Shown here: piece by piece, positions 19,948-26,480 of the stretch | Layout of the letters: each line of letters opens with the position of its first letter | Numbering within the stretch: position 1 is the stretch's first letter | Source: Alphaproteobacteria bacterium | GTDB lineage: Bacteria > Pseudomonadota > Alphaproteobacteria > Caulobacterales > Caulobacteraceae | Direction: 5' to 3' | Assembly: GCA_018821435.1 (NCBI GenBank) | Contig: JAHJME010000013.1 | Location: 1-35,332, forward strand | DNA: 35,332 nucleotides | Translations under genes and position numbers: made by a program | Notes under the pieces: generated by a model | What the model saw: only the letters and a program-made list of their open reading frames with translations | Told to the model about the DNA's origin: nothing | Database searches by the model: none

Positions 19948-21744
19948 TCAGCGTTCCGCCACGAACGCCTCGAGCGCGTCGCCGACGGCTTCCATCACCG
20001 GGGTCCAGTTCCCGAAGGCCGGCGTGGTGAAGGTGCGGACCTGGGGATACCAGGGGTAGCGGGACGTCCCCAGCCGGGTCCAGGCGCCGGGCACCGAGAT
20101 CAGCCAGGTGGGCGCGCCCACGCCGGCGGCCAGGTTCATGGTGGCGTTCGAGAAGCCGACGACCAGATCCACCGCGCGGCAGAGGGCGGCCACGTCGTCC
20201 AGGTCCTGCTTCAGGTCGATGCCCGGCGGCGTCCAGATGCTGACGCCGAAGTCGCGCTCGGCCTGGGCGATCTCCTCGGAGCAGTCGCCGTATTGCAGGT
20301 TGATCAGCGTGACGCCCTTGGCCTTGAGCACCGGCGCCCAGTCGGCGAACGGCGAATAGAAGCGGTAGCGCGCGCCGGTCTTGATGTTGCTTTTCCACAG
20401 CAGCCCGACCTTCACCCCGGCCGGCGCCTTCTCCAGCTCGGCGCGCCAGTGGGCCACGCGCGCGGGATCGGGCGTCAGGAAGCCCACGCGGTCGGGGAAG
20501 GCGCTGGTGGTCCGGCGGAACTCGCGCAGCAGCGAGGCGAGCGGCGTCCAGAGGTCGTAGTCGCTGAAGTCGGTGACGAAGGGCAGGGTGCGATAGGTCC
20601 GGCCGCCCTTCAGATAGGTCGCGTGCGCGCCGACCGTCGCTTCCGGGAAACTGCGCTGGAACAGGGACACCAGGCGCGGCTCGACCGCCAGGGTCAGGCG
20701 CCCCTCCGGGCCCAGGGCCTCGATCACGTCCGGCAGCAGCTGGCCGAACAGGATCTCGTCGCCCAGCCCCTGTTCGCCGATCACCAGCAGCGACTTGCCC
20801 GCGAGGTCGGCCCCGGGCGTCCAGCCGGCCACGTCGACCATGAAGTGGGTGACGTCGGGGTGCGAGGGATGCAGGCGCGCCTCGTAGACGTCCCAGCCTT
20901 CGCCGATGCGGCCCAGGACCACCAGCATGGTGGAGCGCGACAGCTCCATCATCTGCCGCTCGTCCTCGCTCATCGGGTGAGTGAGGGCCTGTTCGCAGAG
21001 CACAAGGGCTTCCTCGGCGTCGCCCTGGGACAGGCGCGCGTTGGCCAGGTTGTAGCGGGCCTTGGCGAAGTTCGCGTCGAGGCGGACGGCTTCGCGGAAG
21101 AAGATCTCGCCGTTCTCGTAGTCGCCCTGTTCGGCCATGACCGTGCCCATGGTGTTCCAGAGCATCGCCACCGTCGGATTGGCCACGATCGCTGGGCGCA
21201 GCAGCTCGATGGCCTCGTCGTAGGCCAGGCGGTCGCGCAGCACGCAGGCCAGGTTGTTCGACCCCTCGTGGTGGCCGGGGAAGCGGGCCAGGAAGTGGCG
21301 GAAGAGCTTCTCCGCCTGCGGCTTCATGTCGATCCGGTAGGCCAGGCGGCCCAGGTCGTTGGCCACTTCCGAGTGGTCGGGCAGCAGCCGCAGCGCCGTT
21401 TCATAGGCGGTGATCGCCGAGGTGAAGTCGCCGACGCGCTCGCGGGCGATCGCCAGCAGGTACCAGCCGAAGCCGTTGGTCTCGTCCTTGTCGAGCGCCT
21501 TCAGCGCCCACTCCGCGCCTTCCTGGTGCCGCTCGGCCTTGAGCGCCTGGACCGCGCGGTCCAGCAGCGGCTTCACCGAGATGGCCTTCAACTCGGACAT
21601 GGCCGCGGTCAGTCGGGCCAGCGCCTCCTTGGAGCCGGCCTGGCCCATGGGCGCGCCGACCATCTTGGGCATGGCCGCCGCGGGCGCCGCACCGGTGTCG
21701 AGCGCGAGCGCGGACACGACTGTGGTCGGGGCCTTTGGGGACAT
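19948..21744 (-). CDS. flmG: FlmG-like TPR flagellin glycosyltransferase
   Basis: The 598-residue product has TPR repeats from about residue 60 to 275 (QEGAEWALKALDKDETNGFGWY, GDFTSAITAYETALRLLPD, GDYENGEIFFREAVRLDANF) and a C-terminal glycosyltransferase domain from about residue 310 with GEQGLGDEILFGQLLPD, VGLLWKSNIKTGARYRFYSP, GIDLKQDLDDVAALC and GFSNATMNLAAGVGAPTWLI. In Caulobacter, FlmG binds flagellins through its TPRs and transfers pseudaminic acid to them before export. The gene lies between pseH and flbT, which fits that role. Transcription is probably from the divergent gap, where a CtrA box sits 47 bases before the ATG. Confidence 0.88.
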   Translation of the reverse strand: MSPKAPTTVVSALALDTGAAPAAAMPKMVGAPMGQAGSKEALARLTAAMSELKAISVKPLLDRAVQALKAERHQEGAEWALKALDKDETNGFGWYLLAIARERVGDFTSAITAYETALRLLPDHSEVANDLGRLAYRIDMKPQAEKLFRHFLARFPGHHEGSNNLACVLRDRLAYDEAIELLRPAIVANPTVAMLWNTMGTVMAEQGDYENGEIFFREAVRLDANFAKARYNLANARLSQGDAEEALVLCEQALTHPMSEDERQMMELSRSTMLVVLGRIGEGWDVYEARLHPSHPDVTHFMVDVAGWTPGADLAGKSLLVIGEQGLGDEILFGQLLPDVIEALGPEGRLTLAVEPRLVSLFQRSFPEATVGAHATYLKGGRTYRTLPFVTDFSDYDLWTPLASLLREFRRTTSAFPDRVGFLTPDPARVAHWRAELEKAPAGVKVGLLWKSNIKTGARYRFYSPFADWAPVLKAKGVTLINLQYGDCSEEIAQAERDFGVSIWTPPGIDLKQDLDDVAALCRAVDLVVGFSNATMNLAAGVGAPTWLISVPGAWTRLGTSRYPWYPQVRTFTTPAFGNWTPVMEAVGDALEAFVAER

Positions 21745-21790
21745 GAAGGGAACTCTCCAGGGGATAGCCTGCCAATTGCCCTGGTTATGC

Positions 21791-21805
21791 TTAATCCGCG
21801 CTTAA
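21791..21805. promoter_or_regulatory. CtrA binding site
   Basis: TTAA-TCCGCGC-TTAA matches the full CtrA box TTAA-N7-TTAA. It lies in the divergent gap 47 bases from the flmG ATG and about 140 bases from flbT. CtrA is the cell-cycle master regulator that starts the flagellar cascade in Caulobacter, so cell-cycle control of flmG (and possibly flbT-flaF) is likely. Confidence 0.65.
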
Positions 21806-21889
21806 AATGACCCGACAATCCCATCGGCAATCACGCGTTAACGGGTGCGCGTTAAGCGTGGGGTGCGTTCGGGCCTAAGGAGGGCGATT

Positions 21890-21955
21890 ATGGTTCATTC
21901 GAATCGCATCGCCGGTTCGCAGGCTCCGACATCAGGGGGCGGGATTTGCCGCTGA
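21890..21955 (+). CDS. 21-codon leader ORF overlapping the flbT start
   Basis: An ATG at 21890 is preceded by a near-perfect ribosome site (TAAGGAGGGCGATT then ATG). The frame encodes [21 protein letters not shown] and stops at TGA 21953-21955. The flbT TTG start (21946-21948) lies inside it, in a different frame, so ribosomes finishing the leader end within 10 bases of the flbT start. This layout suggests translational coupling. The peptide itself is probably not functional. It is too short to be confident without conservation data. Confidence 0.5.
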   Translation: MVHSNRIAGSQAPTSGGGICR

Positions 21956-22371
21956 AGCTGTCTTTAAGGCCCGGGGAAAAGTTCGTTCTGAACGGCGCTG
22001 TCGTTCAGAACGGGGATCGCCGCGCCGTGCTCGTCCTCCAGAACAAGGCGTCGGTCCTTCGCGAGAAGGACATCCTGCAACCCGATGACGTGCAGACACC
22101 AGCGCGGCGGATCTATTTCCCCGTGATGATGATGTACCTCGACGAGGGCAACGCCCAACGCTTCTACGACGAATTCGTTCGTCGGCTGACCGAGTTCATG
22201 GGGGTGATCCAAAACCCACAGGTCCTCGCCGACTGCGTGAACATCTCGAAGCACTGCATGGCGCGCGAGTACTACAAGGCGCTGATGCTCTGCCGGAAGC
22301 TAATCGAATACGAAGACGAAAGGCTGGGGAATGTCCCTACAGGCGTATCAACAGGCGGCCACGCGGGCTGA
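21946..22371 (+). CDS. flbT: Flagellin regulator FlbT
   Basis: The 141-residue product begins [19 protein letters not shown] and has [22 protein letters not shown], the classic FlbT sequence. FlbT binds the 5' leader of flagellin mRNA in Caulobacter and promotes its decay until the hook is complete, coupling flagellin synthesis to assembly. The start codon is TTG with AGGGGGCGG about 4 bases upstream; no in-frame ATG gives the conserved N-terminus. The 3' end overlaps flaF by 41 bases. A leader ORF ends across the start codon. Confidence 0.93.
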   Translation: MPLKLSLRPGEKFVLNGAVVQNGDRRAVLVLQNKASVLREKDILQPDDVQTPARRIYFPVMMMYLDEGNAQRFYDEFVRRLTEFMGVIQNPQVLADCVNISKHCMAREYYKALMLCRKLIEYEDERLGNVPTGVSTGGHAG

Positions 22372-22699
22372 AAATCCCCGTGACATGGAATACCGTCTGT
22401 TCGCCCAGGTCACCCGGGCGCTGATGGAAGCGGCTCAGCTCGATCGCGTCGAGGTCGCCAAGCGGGTGGATGCGCTGGATTGGAACCGCCGCATGTGGGC
22501 GACGCTGGGCGCCGACTGCGCGAACCCGAATAACGGGCTCCCGCCCGCGCTGCGCGCGTCGTTCATCTCGCTGAGCATCTGGGTCAGCAAGCATACCACG
22601 CTGGTGATCCGGAACCGGGAGGAGATCGAGCCCCTGATCGAGATCAATCGCATGATCATGCAAGGCCTCGCCAGCCAGGGCGCGCAAGCCGCGGCCTGA
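22331..22699 (+). CDS. flaF: Flagellin secretion/regulatory protein FlaF
   Basis: The 122-residue product ([20 protein letters not shown], then [16 protein letters not shown] and [20 protein letters not shown]) is a FlaF family member, called FlbA in some Caulobacter work. FlaF is needed for flagellin synthesis and acts as a flagellin export chaperone in Caulobacter, opposing FlbT. Its ATG lies inside the end of flbT, so the two are translationally coupled. A terminator follows. Confidence 0.92.
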   Translation: MSLQAYQQAATRAENPRDMEYRLFAQVTRALMEAAQLDRVEVAKRVDALDWNRRMWATLGADCANPNNGLPPALRASFISLSIWVSKHTTLVIRNREEIEPLIEINRMIMQGLASQGAQAAA

Positions 22700-22724
22700 C
22701 GCTCGACCCGAACGAACTGCTTGC

Positions 22725-22752
22725 AAAGGCCGCGGTGATCCGCGGCCTTTTT
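22725..22752 (+). terminator. Terminator of flbT-flaF
   Basis: The perfect 11-base stem AAAGGCCGCGG (22725-22735) / CCGCGGCCTTT (22740-22750) has a TGAT loop and the right arm runs into TTTTT (22748-22752). Confidence 0.9.
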
Positions 22753-22771
22753 GATTCTGGATCCAACGGAT

Positions 22772-22786
22772 CGGCAGGAGCTGCCG
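22772..22786. promoter_or_regulatory. FlbD/ftr-like palindrome upstream of flagellin 1
   Basis: CGGCAG-GAG-CTGCCG is a perfect palindrome about 105 bases before the sigma-54 GG element. FlbD binds ftr sites of the CGGCAAA/TTTGCCG type at this distance from flagellin promoters in Caulobacter. The match is partial in the centre. Confidence 0.45.
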
Positions 22787-22889
22787 GGCGGCAGAAAGAT
22801 CTGACCGGCCTGTGGCGAGTCATAGCTGTCGATCCGGAAAAAGCCGAATGAAATCATCGGGCAAGGCGCTGGTGCAGCGTGGTTAACGC

Positions 22890-22905
22890 TGGCCCGGACT
22901 TTGCG
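22890..22905 (+). promoter_or_regulatory. Sigma-54 promoter of flagellin 1
   Basis: TGGCCCGGACTTTGCG contains GG (22891-22892), exactly 10 bases, then GC (22903-22904), the -24/-12 pattern of RpoN promoters. The leader would begin near 22916, about 63 bases before the ATG. Confidence 0.75.
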
Positions 22906-22916
22906 TGGCTATGCGC

Positions 22917-22947
22917 GAGCGAAAAATCGCTCACCGGCAGAAGCCGG
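22917..22947 (+). promoter_or_regulatory. Two hairpins in the flagellin 1 leader
   Basis: GAGCGA-AAAA-TCGCTC (22917-22932) begins at the predicted mRNA 5' end, and CCGGC-AGAA-GCCGG (22934-22947) follows. A structured leader fits post-transcriptional control by FlbT. Confidence 0.55.
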
Positions 22948-22978
22948 ATCACTCCCTCCAGAATGGAAGGCGATACCC

Positions 22979-23806
22979 ATGGCCAATTCGGTCAACACGA
23001 ACGTCGGCGCGATGATTGCGCTGCAAAACCTGAATCAGACGAATGCGGAACTGAACGTCACGCAGGGGAGGATCAATACCGGTAAGCGGATCAACAACGC
23101 CAAGGAGAACGGCGCCGTCTGGGCTATCGCCCAGAACCAGCGCGCGACCTCCCAGTCGTTGAACGCGGTTCGTGAGTCGCTGCAGCGCGGTCAATCCACG
23201 GTGGACGTGGCCATTTCGGCCGGTGAAACCGTTTCGGACCTGCTCCTTCAGATGAAGGAAAAGGCCCTGGCCGCCGCCGACTCGTCGCTCGACACCAACA
23301 GCCGCACTGCCTTGAACGAAGACTTCAAGGCGCTGCGCGACCAGGTGGCCAAGGCCGTGGACAATGCCGAGTTCAACGGCATCAACATGGTCAAGTCGGG
23401 CGGGACCACGATCGCGGCTCTGGCGAACGCCGATGCCACGTCCAAGATCACCGTCGCGGCCAGGAGTCTGTCCCTGGCTTCGGGTGGCTTGAACATCGGC
23501 GCGACCGCCTCGATCGGCACCCAGTCGGTGGCCACGGCGATGATCGCTACGATCAACTCCGCGATCACCAACGTTTCGACCAAGCTGAGCCAGCTCGGCA
23601 CCGGTTCGAAGTCGCTGGGTTCTCACCTGGACTTCATCAACAAGCTCCAGGACTCGATCGATGCCGGGGTGGGCAACCTCGTCGACGCCGACTTGGCGAA
23701 GGAAAGCGCGAAACTCCAGGCCCTGCAGACGAAGCAGCAGCTCGGGGTCCAGGCGCTCTCGATCGCCAACCAGTCGTCCTCGATCCTGCTCGGCCTGTTC
23801 CGTTAA
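22979..23806 (+). CDS. Flagellin 1
   Basis: The 275-residue product starts [19 protein letters not shown] and ends [18 protein letters not shown], the conserved N- and C-terminal helices of alphaproteobacterial flagellin (D0/D1), with a short central region and no large D2/D3. GGAAGG lies 8 bases before the ATG at 22979; the open frame extends upstream but not as flagellin. It is closest by eye to Caulobacter FljK/FljL. It is nearly identical to the next flagellin, with 113 bases identical at the 3' end. Flagellins polymerise into the filament and are modified here probably by FlmG. Confidence 0.95.
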   Translation: MANSVNTNVGAMIALQNLNQTNAELNVTQGRINTGKRINNAKENGAVWAIAQNQRATSQSLNAVRESLQRGQSTVDVAISAGETVSDLLLQMKEKALAAADSSLDTNSRTALNEDFKALRDQVAKAVDNAEFNGINMVKSGGTTIAALANADATSKITVAARSLSLASGGLNIGATASIGTQSVATAMIATINSAITNVSTKLSQLGTGSKSLGSHLDFINKLQDSIDAGVGNLVDADLAKESAKLQALQTKQQLGVQALSIANQSSSILLGLFR

Positions 23807-23814
23807 GTCGATAA

Positions 23815-23850
23815 CCCCGGGCGGGCTTAGGCCCGCCCGGGGCTCCTTTT
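23815..23850 (+). terminator. Strong terminator after flagellin 1
   Basis: The perfect 12-base stem CCCCGGGCGGGC (23815-23826) / GCCCGCCCGGGG (23831-23842) has a TTAG loop and is followed by CTCCTTTT. Confidence 0.9.
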
Positions 23851-23856
23851 CCAGCC

Positions 23857-23928
23857 CCGGCAAAAGCTGCCGGATGGGCGCGGTAAATTCTGCCTACTTG
23901 GGCTCATCCTGGGCAAATATTGCCGGGC
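23857..23928. promoter_or_regulatory. FlbD/ftr-like sites upstream of flagellin 2
   Basis: Two strong palindromes are present: CCGGCAAAAGCTGCCGG (23857-23873) and TGGGCAAATATTGCCGGGC (23910-23928). A weaker site CGGTAAATTCTGCC lies between. They fit the ftr sequences bound by the sigma-54 activator FlbD, 70-140 bases before the flagellin 2 promoter. Confidence 0.7.
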
Positions 23929-23998
23929 CAAGGCAACCCTAACAACCAAATAACGCTGAATTATCAGTGCCTTGAGGCTCCGTTCGTTAACGTCGAAC

Positions 23999-24014
23999 TG
24001 GCCTGGCTATTGCT
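23999..24014 (+). promoter_or_regulatory. Sigma-54 promoter of flagellin 2
   Basis: TGGCCTGGCTATTGCT has GG (24000-24001), 10 bases, then GC (24012-24013). This is a good RpoN match, with the leader expected to start near 24025, about 62 bases before the ATG. Confidence 0.85.
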
Positions 24015-24025
24015 GCTTTAGCCGC

Positions 24026-24079
24026 AGGACAAAACGTCCTCCGGCCGCCAGAAAGGCGCCGGTCCTTACGAACAAGGAC
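24026..24079 (+). promoter_or_regulatory. Structured leader of flagellin 2 that masks the ribosome site
   Basis: The first hairpin AGGAC-AAAAC-GTCCT (24026-24040) lies at the predicted 5' end. The second, GTCCTT (24062-24067) / AAGGAC (24074-24079), pairs the Shine-Dalgarno AAGGA itself. This resembles the fljK leader that FlbT binds in Caulobacter to destabilise flagellin mRNA. Confidence 0.65.
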
Positions 24080-24086
24080 TTCCAAG

Positions 24087-24914
24087 ATGGCGAATAGCGT
24101 CAATACCAACGTGGGCGCGATGGTCGCGCTTCAGAATCTGAACTCGACCAACAACGACCTGCAAACCACCCAGGCCCGCATCAACACGGGCCGTAAGATC
24201 AACAACGCCAAGGACAACGGCGCCGTCTGGGCTATCGCCCAGAACCAGCGCGCGACGTCCCAGTCGTTGAATGCCGTGAAAGAGTCGCTGCAACGCGGTC
24301 AATCGACCGTGGACGTGGCCATCTCGGCCGGTGAAACCGTTTCCGATCTGCTCCTGCAGATGAAGGAAAAGGCCCTGGCCGCCGCCGACTCGTCGCTCGA
24401 CACCAACAGCCGCACCGCCCTGAACGAAGACTTCAAGGCGCTGCGCGACCAGGTGGCCAAGGCCGTGGACAATGCCGAATTCAACGGCATCAACATGGTC
24501 AAGTCGGGCGGCACCACGATCGCGGCCCTCGCCAACTCCGACGCCACGTCCAAGATCACGGTTGCTGCTCGCAGCCTGTCGCTTGGTTCGGGCGGCCTGA
24601 ACGTCGGCGCGACCGCCTCCATCGGCACGCAGTCGGCCGCCACGGCGATGATTGCCACGATCAACACTGCGATCACCGACGTCTCGACCAAGCTGAGCCA
24701 GCTCGGCACCGGTTCGAAGTCGCTGGGTTCGCACCTCGAGTTCGTCGGCAAGCTTCAAGACTCGATCGATGCCGGCGTGGGCAACCTCGTCGACGCCGAC
24801 CTGGCGAAGGAAAGCGCGAAACTCCAGGCCCTGCAGACGAAGCAGCAGCTCGGGGTCCAGGCGCTCTCGATCGCCAACCAGTCGTCCTCGATCCTGCTCG
24901 GCCTGTTCCGTTAA
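24087..24914 (+). CDS. Flagellin 2
   Basis: The 275-residue product is nearly identical to flagellin 1, differing at roughly 20 positions that cluster in the first 45 residues and around residues 150-220. It has the same conserved ends ([19 protein letters not shown] and [15 protein letters not shown]), and closest kin appear to be FljK/FljL of Caulobacter. It has its own sigma-54 promoter, ftr sites and a leader with a masked ribosome site, so it is probably a major, tightly timed filament subunit. Identity with flagellin 1 ends at the stop codon. Confidence 0.95.
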   Translation: MANSVNTNVGAMVALQNLNSTNNDLQTTQARINTGRKINNAKDNGAVWAIAQNQRATSQSLNAVKESLQRGQSTVDVAISAGETVSDLLLQMKEKALAAADSSLDTNSRTALNEDFKALRDQVAKAVDNAEFNGINMVKSGGTTIAALANSDATSKITVAARSLSLGSGGLNVGATASIGTQSAATAMIATINTAITDVSTKLSQLGTGSKSLGSHLEFVGKLQDSIDAGVGNLVDADLAKESAKLQALQTKQQLGVQALSIANQSSSILLGLFR

Positions 24915-24923
24915 GGCCCTGCG

Positions 24924-24949
24924 CCACGGAGCCGTTCGCGGCTCCGTGG
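24924..24949 (+). terminator. Hairpin after flagellin 2
   Basis: The perfect 10-base stem CCACGGAGCC / GGCTCCGTGG has a GTTCGC loop. No T-run follows, so termination may be partial, allowing some read-through into flaG, or the hairpin may protect the mRNA 3' end. Confidence 0.6.
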
Positions 24950-25035
24950 TCCTCGATGCGTCGGCGGGCAGGGGAAACCCTGTCCGCCGGTCGCCTTAGC
25001 CAGGAGCGCTGCACTCCGGTTCAGCGAGAGGAGAT

Positions 25036-25320
25036 ATGGAAACCAAGGCTGCGACCGTCACGCCCACGCCCGATCCCGGAAAGACTCAAGCCCAACCCGC
25101 CGCGCCGCCCGCAAAGAGCGAGTCGCCGGTGGCCCAGGGCCCGGATCCGGCCGAGATGCGACTGGTCATCGAAATGGATCAAGCCAGCGGGTCGTTCGTC
25201 TACAAGACGGTCAACCGACTGACCGGCGAGGTCATCCTCCAGCTTCCCAGGGACGAAGTCCTGAAGATGCGGGACGGAGGCCAGTACGAAGCCGGCGCGG
25301 TCATCCAGACCAAGGCTTGA
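25036..25320 (+). CDS. flaG: FlaG family flagellar protein
   Basis: The 94-residue product has a Pro/Ala-rich N-terminal tail and a C-terminal FlaG domain: LVIEMDQASGSFVYKTVNRLTGEVILQLPRDEVLKM in two overlapping segments from about residue 45 to 81. FlaG proteins influence flagellar filament length and assembly; the exact mechanism is unclear. GAGAGGAG precedes the ATG. It sits between flagellin 2 and flagellin 3, as in Caulobacter flagellin loci. Confidence 0.88.
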   Translation: METKAATVTPTPDPGKTQAQPAAPPAKSESPVAQGPDPAEMRLVIEMDQASGSFVYKTVNRLTGEVILQLPRDEVLKMRDGGQYEAGAVIQTKA

Positions 25321-25503
25321 GTTAACGCACGCGCGGCCCGCCGCGCGCGCCCAGGACAAATTGTCCCAACCGCCCCAGGCAGGCCTGGCGGCGGCGATCG
25401 TCGTTAATCTTGTTAACCATATGAATACCAGCCGAACCTAGCTTGGCGTCACGTCCTGATCGCGAGTCGCGGTCGAGGGGCGTCCCGCCGCTAGGAGAGC
25501 GTC
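25321..25503. promoter_or_regulatory. Upstream region of flagellin 3
   Basis: No sigma-54 element with correct spacing was found: TTGGCGTCACGTCCTG lacks the -12 GC. A palindrome GGACAA-A-TTGTCC lies at 25353-25365, and GTTAAT/GTTAAC repeats lie near 25410, with TTAA boxes 5 rather than 7 bases apart. The promoter type is unresolved. Confidence 0.35.
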
Positions 25504-26340
25504 ATGACGATCAGCGTCAATACGAACAAGTCCGCGCTGACCGCGCTGCAGAATCTTAACAAGACCAACGATGCGCTGGCCGCGACCCAGAACCGCGTCA
25601 ACACCGGTCTCAAGATCGCAAACGCGAAGGACAACGCCGCCGTCTGGGCCATCGCCCAGGGACAGCGCGCCGACATCGGCGCCTTGGGCGCCGTGCGGAT
25701 GAGCCTGGATCGGGCGCAATCGATCGCCGAAGTGACGATGACGGCGGGCGAGACGATCTCGGACCTGCTGGTCGAGCTTAAGGAAAAGGTCGTCGCGGCG
25801 ATGGATACATCGCTGGACACCTCCTCGCGCACCGCGCTGAACTCCGACTTCCGCTCCATCCTTCGCCAGATCCAGCAGGTCACGGGCAACGCGGCGTTCG
25901 ATGGCGCGAACCTGCTCGATGGTTCGGCCGGCCCGAATATCCAGTTCCTCGCCAATGCCGAGGCGACGCAGCGCATCACGCTGTCCACCCAGAACCTGTC
26001 GCTGGGCGGCTCGATCCTGACGATCGCGTCGACGGCCTCGATCAATACCGTCACTACCGCCACGAATATCCTCGCGTCGCTCAACACCTCGATCACCCAG
26101 GTCAACCAGGCGCTGGGCAACCTCGGTTCGCAGGGCAAGCAGATCGAGGCTCACCTCGGCTTCGTCTCCAAGCTGACCGATGTGCTGGAAGCCGGCGTGG
26201 GCAACCTGGTCGATGCCGACCTGGCCAAGGAAAGCGCCCGACTCCAAGGCCTGCAGGTCCAGCAGCAGCTGGGCGCACAGGCGCTGTCGATCGCCAACCA
26301 GGCGCCGCAGATCGTGCTGCAGCTCTTCCGCGGCGGCTAA
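25504..26340 (+). CDS. Flagellin 3 (divergent, FljJ-like)
   Basis: The 278-residue product starts MTISVNTNKSALTALQNLN and ends SIANQAPQIVLQLFRGG. Both conserved ends are present, but it differs from flagellins 1 and 2 over most of its length (IGALGAVRMSLDRAQSIAEV, LRQIQQVTGNAAFDGANLLDG). By eye it is nearer Caulobacter FljJ, a minor flagellin placed near the hook. AGGAGA precedes the ATG. Lack of a recognisable sigma-54 promoter fits different timing from the other two. Confidence 0.93.
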   Translation: MTISVNTNKSALTALQNLNKTNDALAATQNRVNTGLKIANAKDNAAVWAIAQGQRADIGALGAVRMSLDRAQSIAEVTMTAGETISDLLVELKEKVVAAMDTSLDTSSRTALNSDFRSILRQIQQVTGNAAFDGANLLDGSAGPNIQFLANAEATQRITLSTQNLSLGGSILTIASTASINTVTTATNILASLNTSITQVNQALGNLGSQGKQIEAHLGFVSKLTDVLEAGVGNLVDADLAKESARLQGLQVQQQLGAQALSIANQAPQIVLQLFRGG

Positions 26341-26368
26341 TTCCCCCGTTTCCGTTGAGGCGTACGCG

Positions 26369-26400
26369 AGAGCCTGGGCGCCGGTCGCCCGGGCTCTTTT
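26369..26400 (+). terminator. Terminator after flagellin 3
   Basis: The 12-base stem AGAGCCTGGGCG (26369-26380) / CGCCCGGGCTCT (26386-26397), with one wobble pair, runs into TTTT. Confidence 0.85.
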
Positions 26401-26480
26401 GCTTTGGGGTCTTAGCGACCCGTAAACGATCCTGGCCGTACGCTCCTCGGTGGCGGATTAGCTAGCCGCCGAAGAGCGTC

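Noticed and set aside
19663..21810. 715-residue plus-strand open frame opposite flmG
   Set aside because: Antisense shadow; the minus frame has clear TPR and glycosyltransferase motifs.
21839..21856. Second TTAA pair upstream of flbT as a CtrA site
   Set aside because: Spacing of 10 bases does not fit the CtrA consensus.
25410..25425. TTAA pair upstream of flagellin 3 as a CtrA site
   Set aside because: Spacing of 5 bases does not fit.
25442..25458. Sigma-54 promoter for flagellin 3
   Set aside because: GG is present, but the base pair 10 bases later is TG, not GC.
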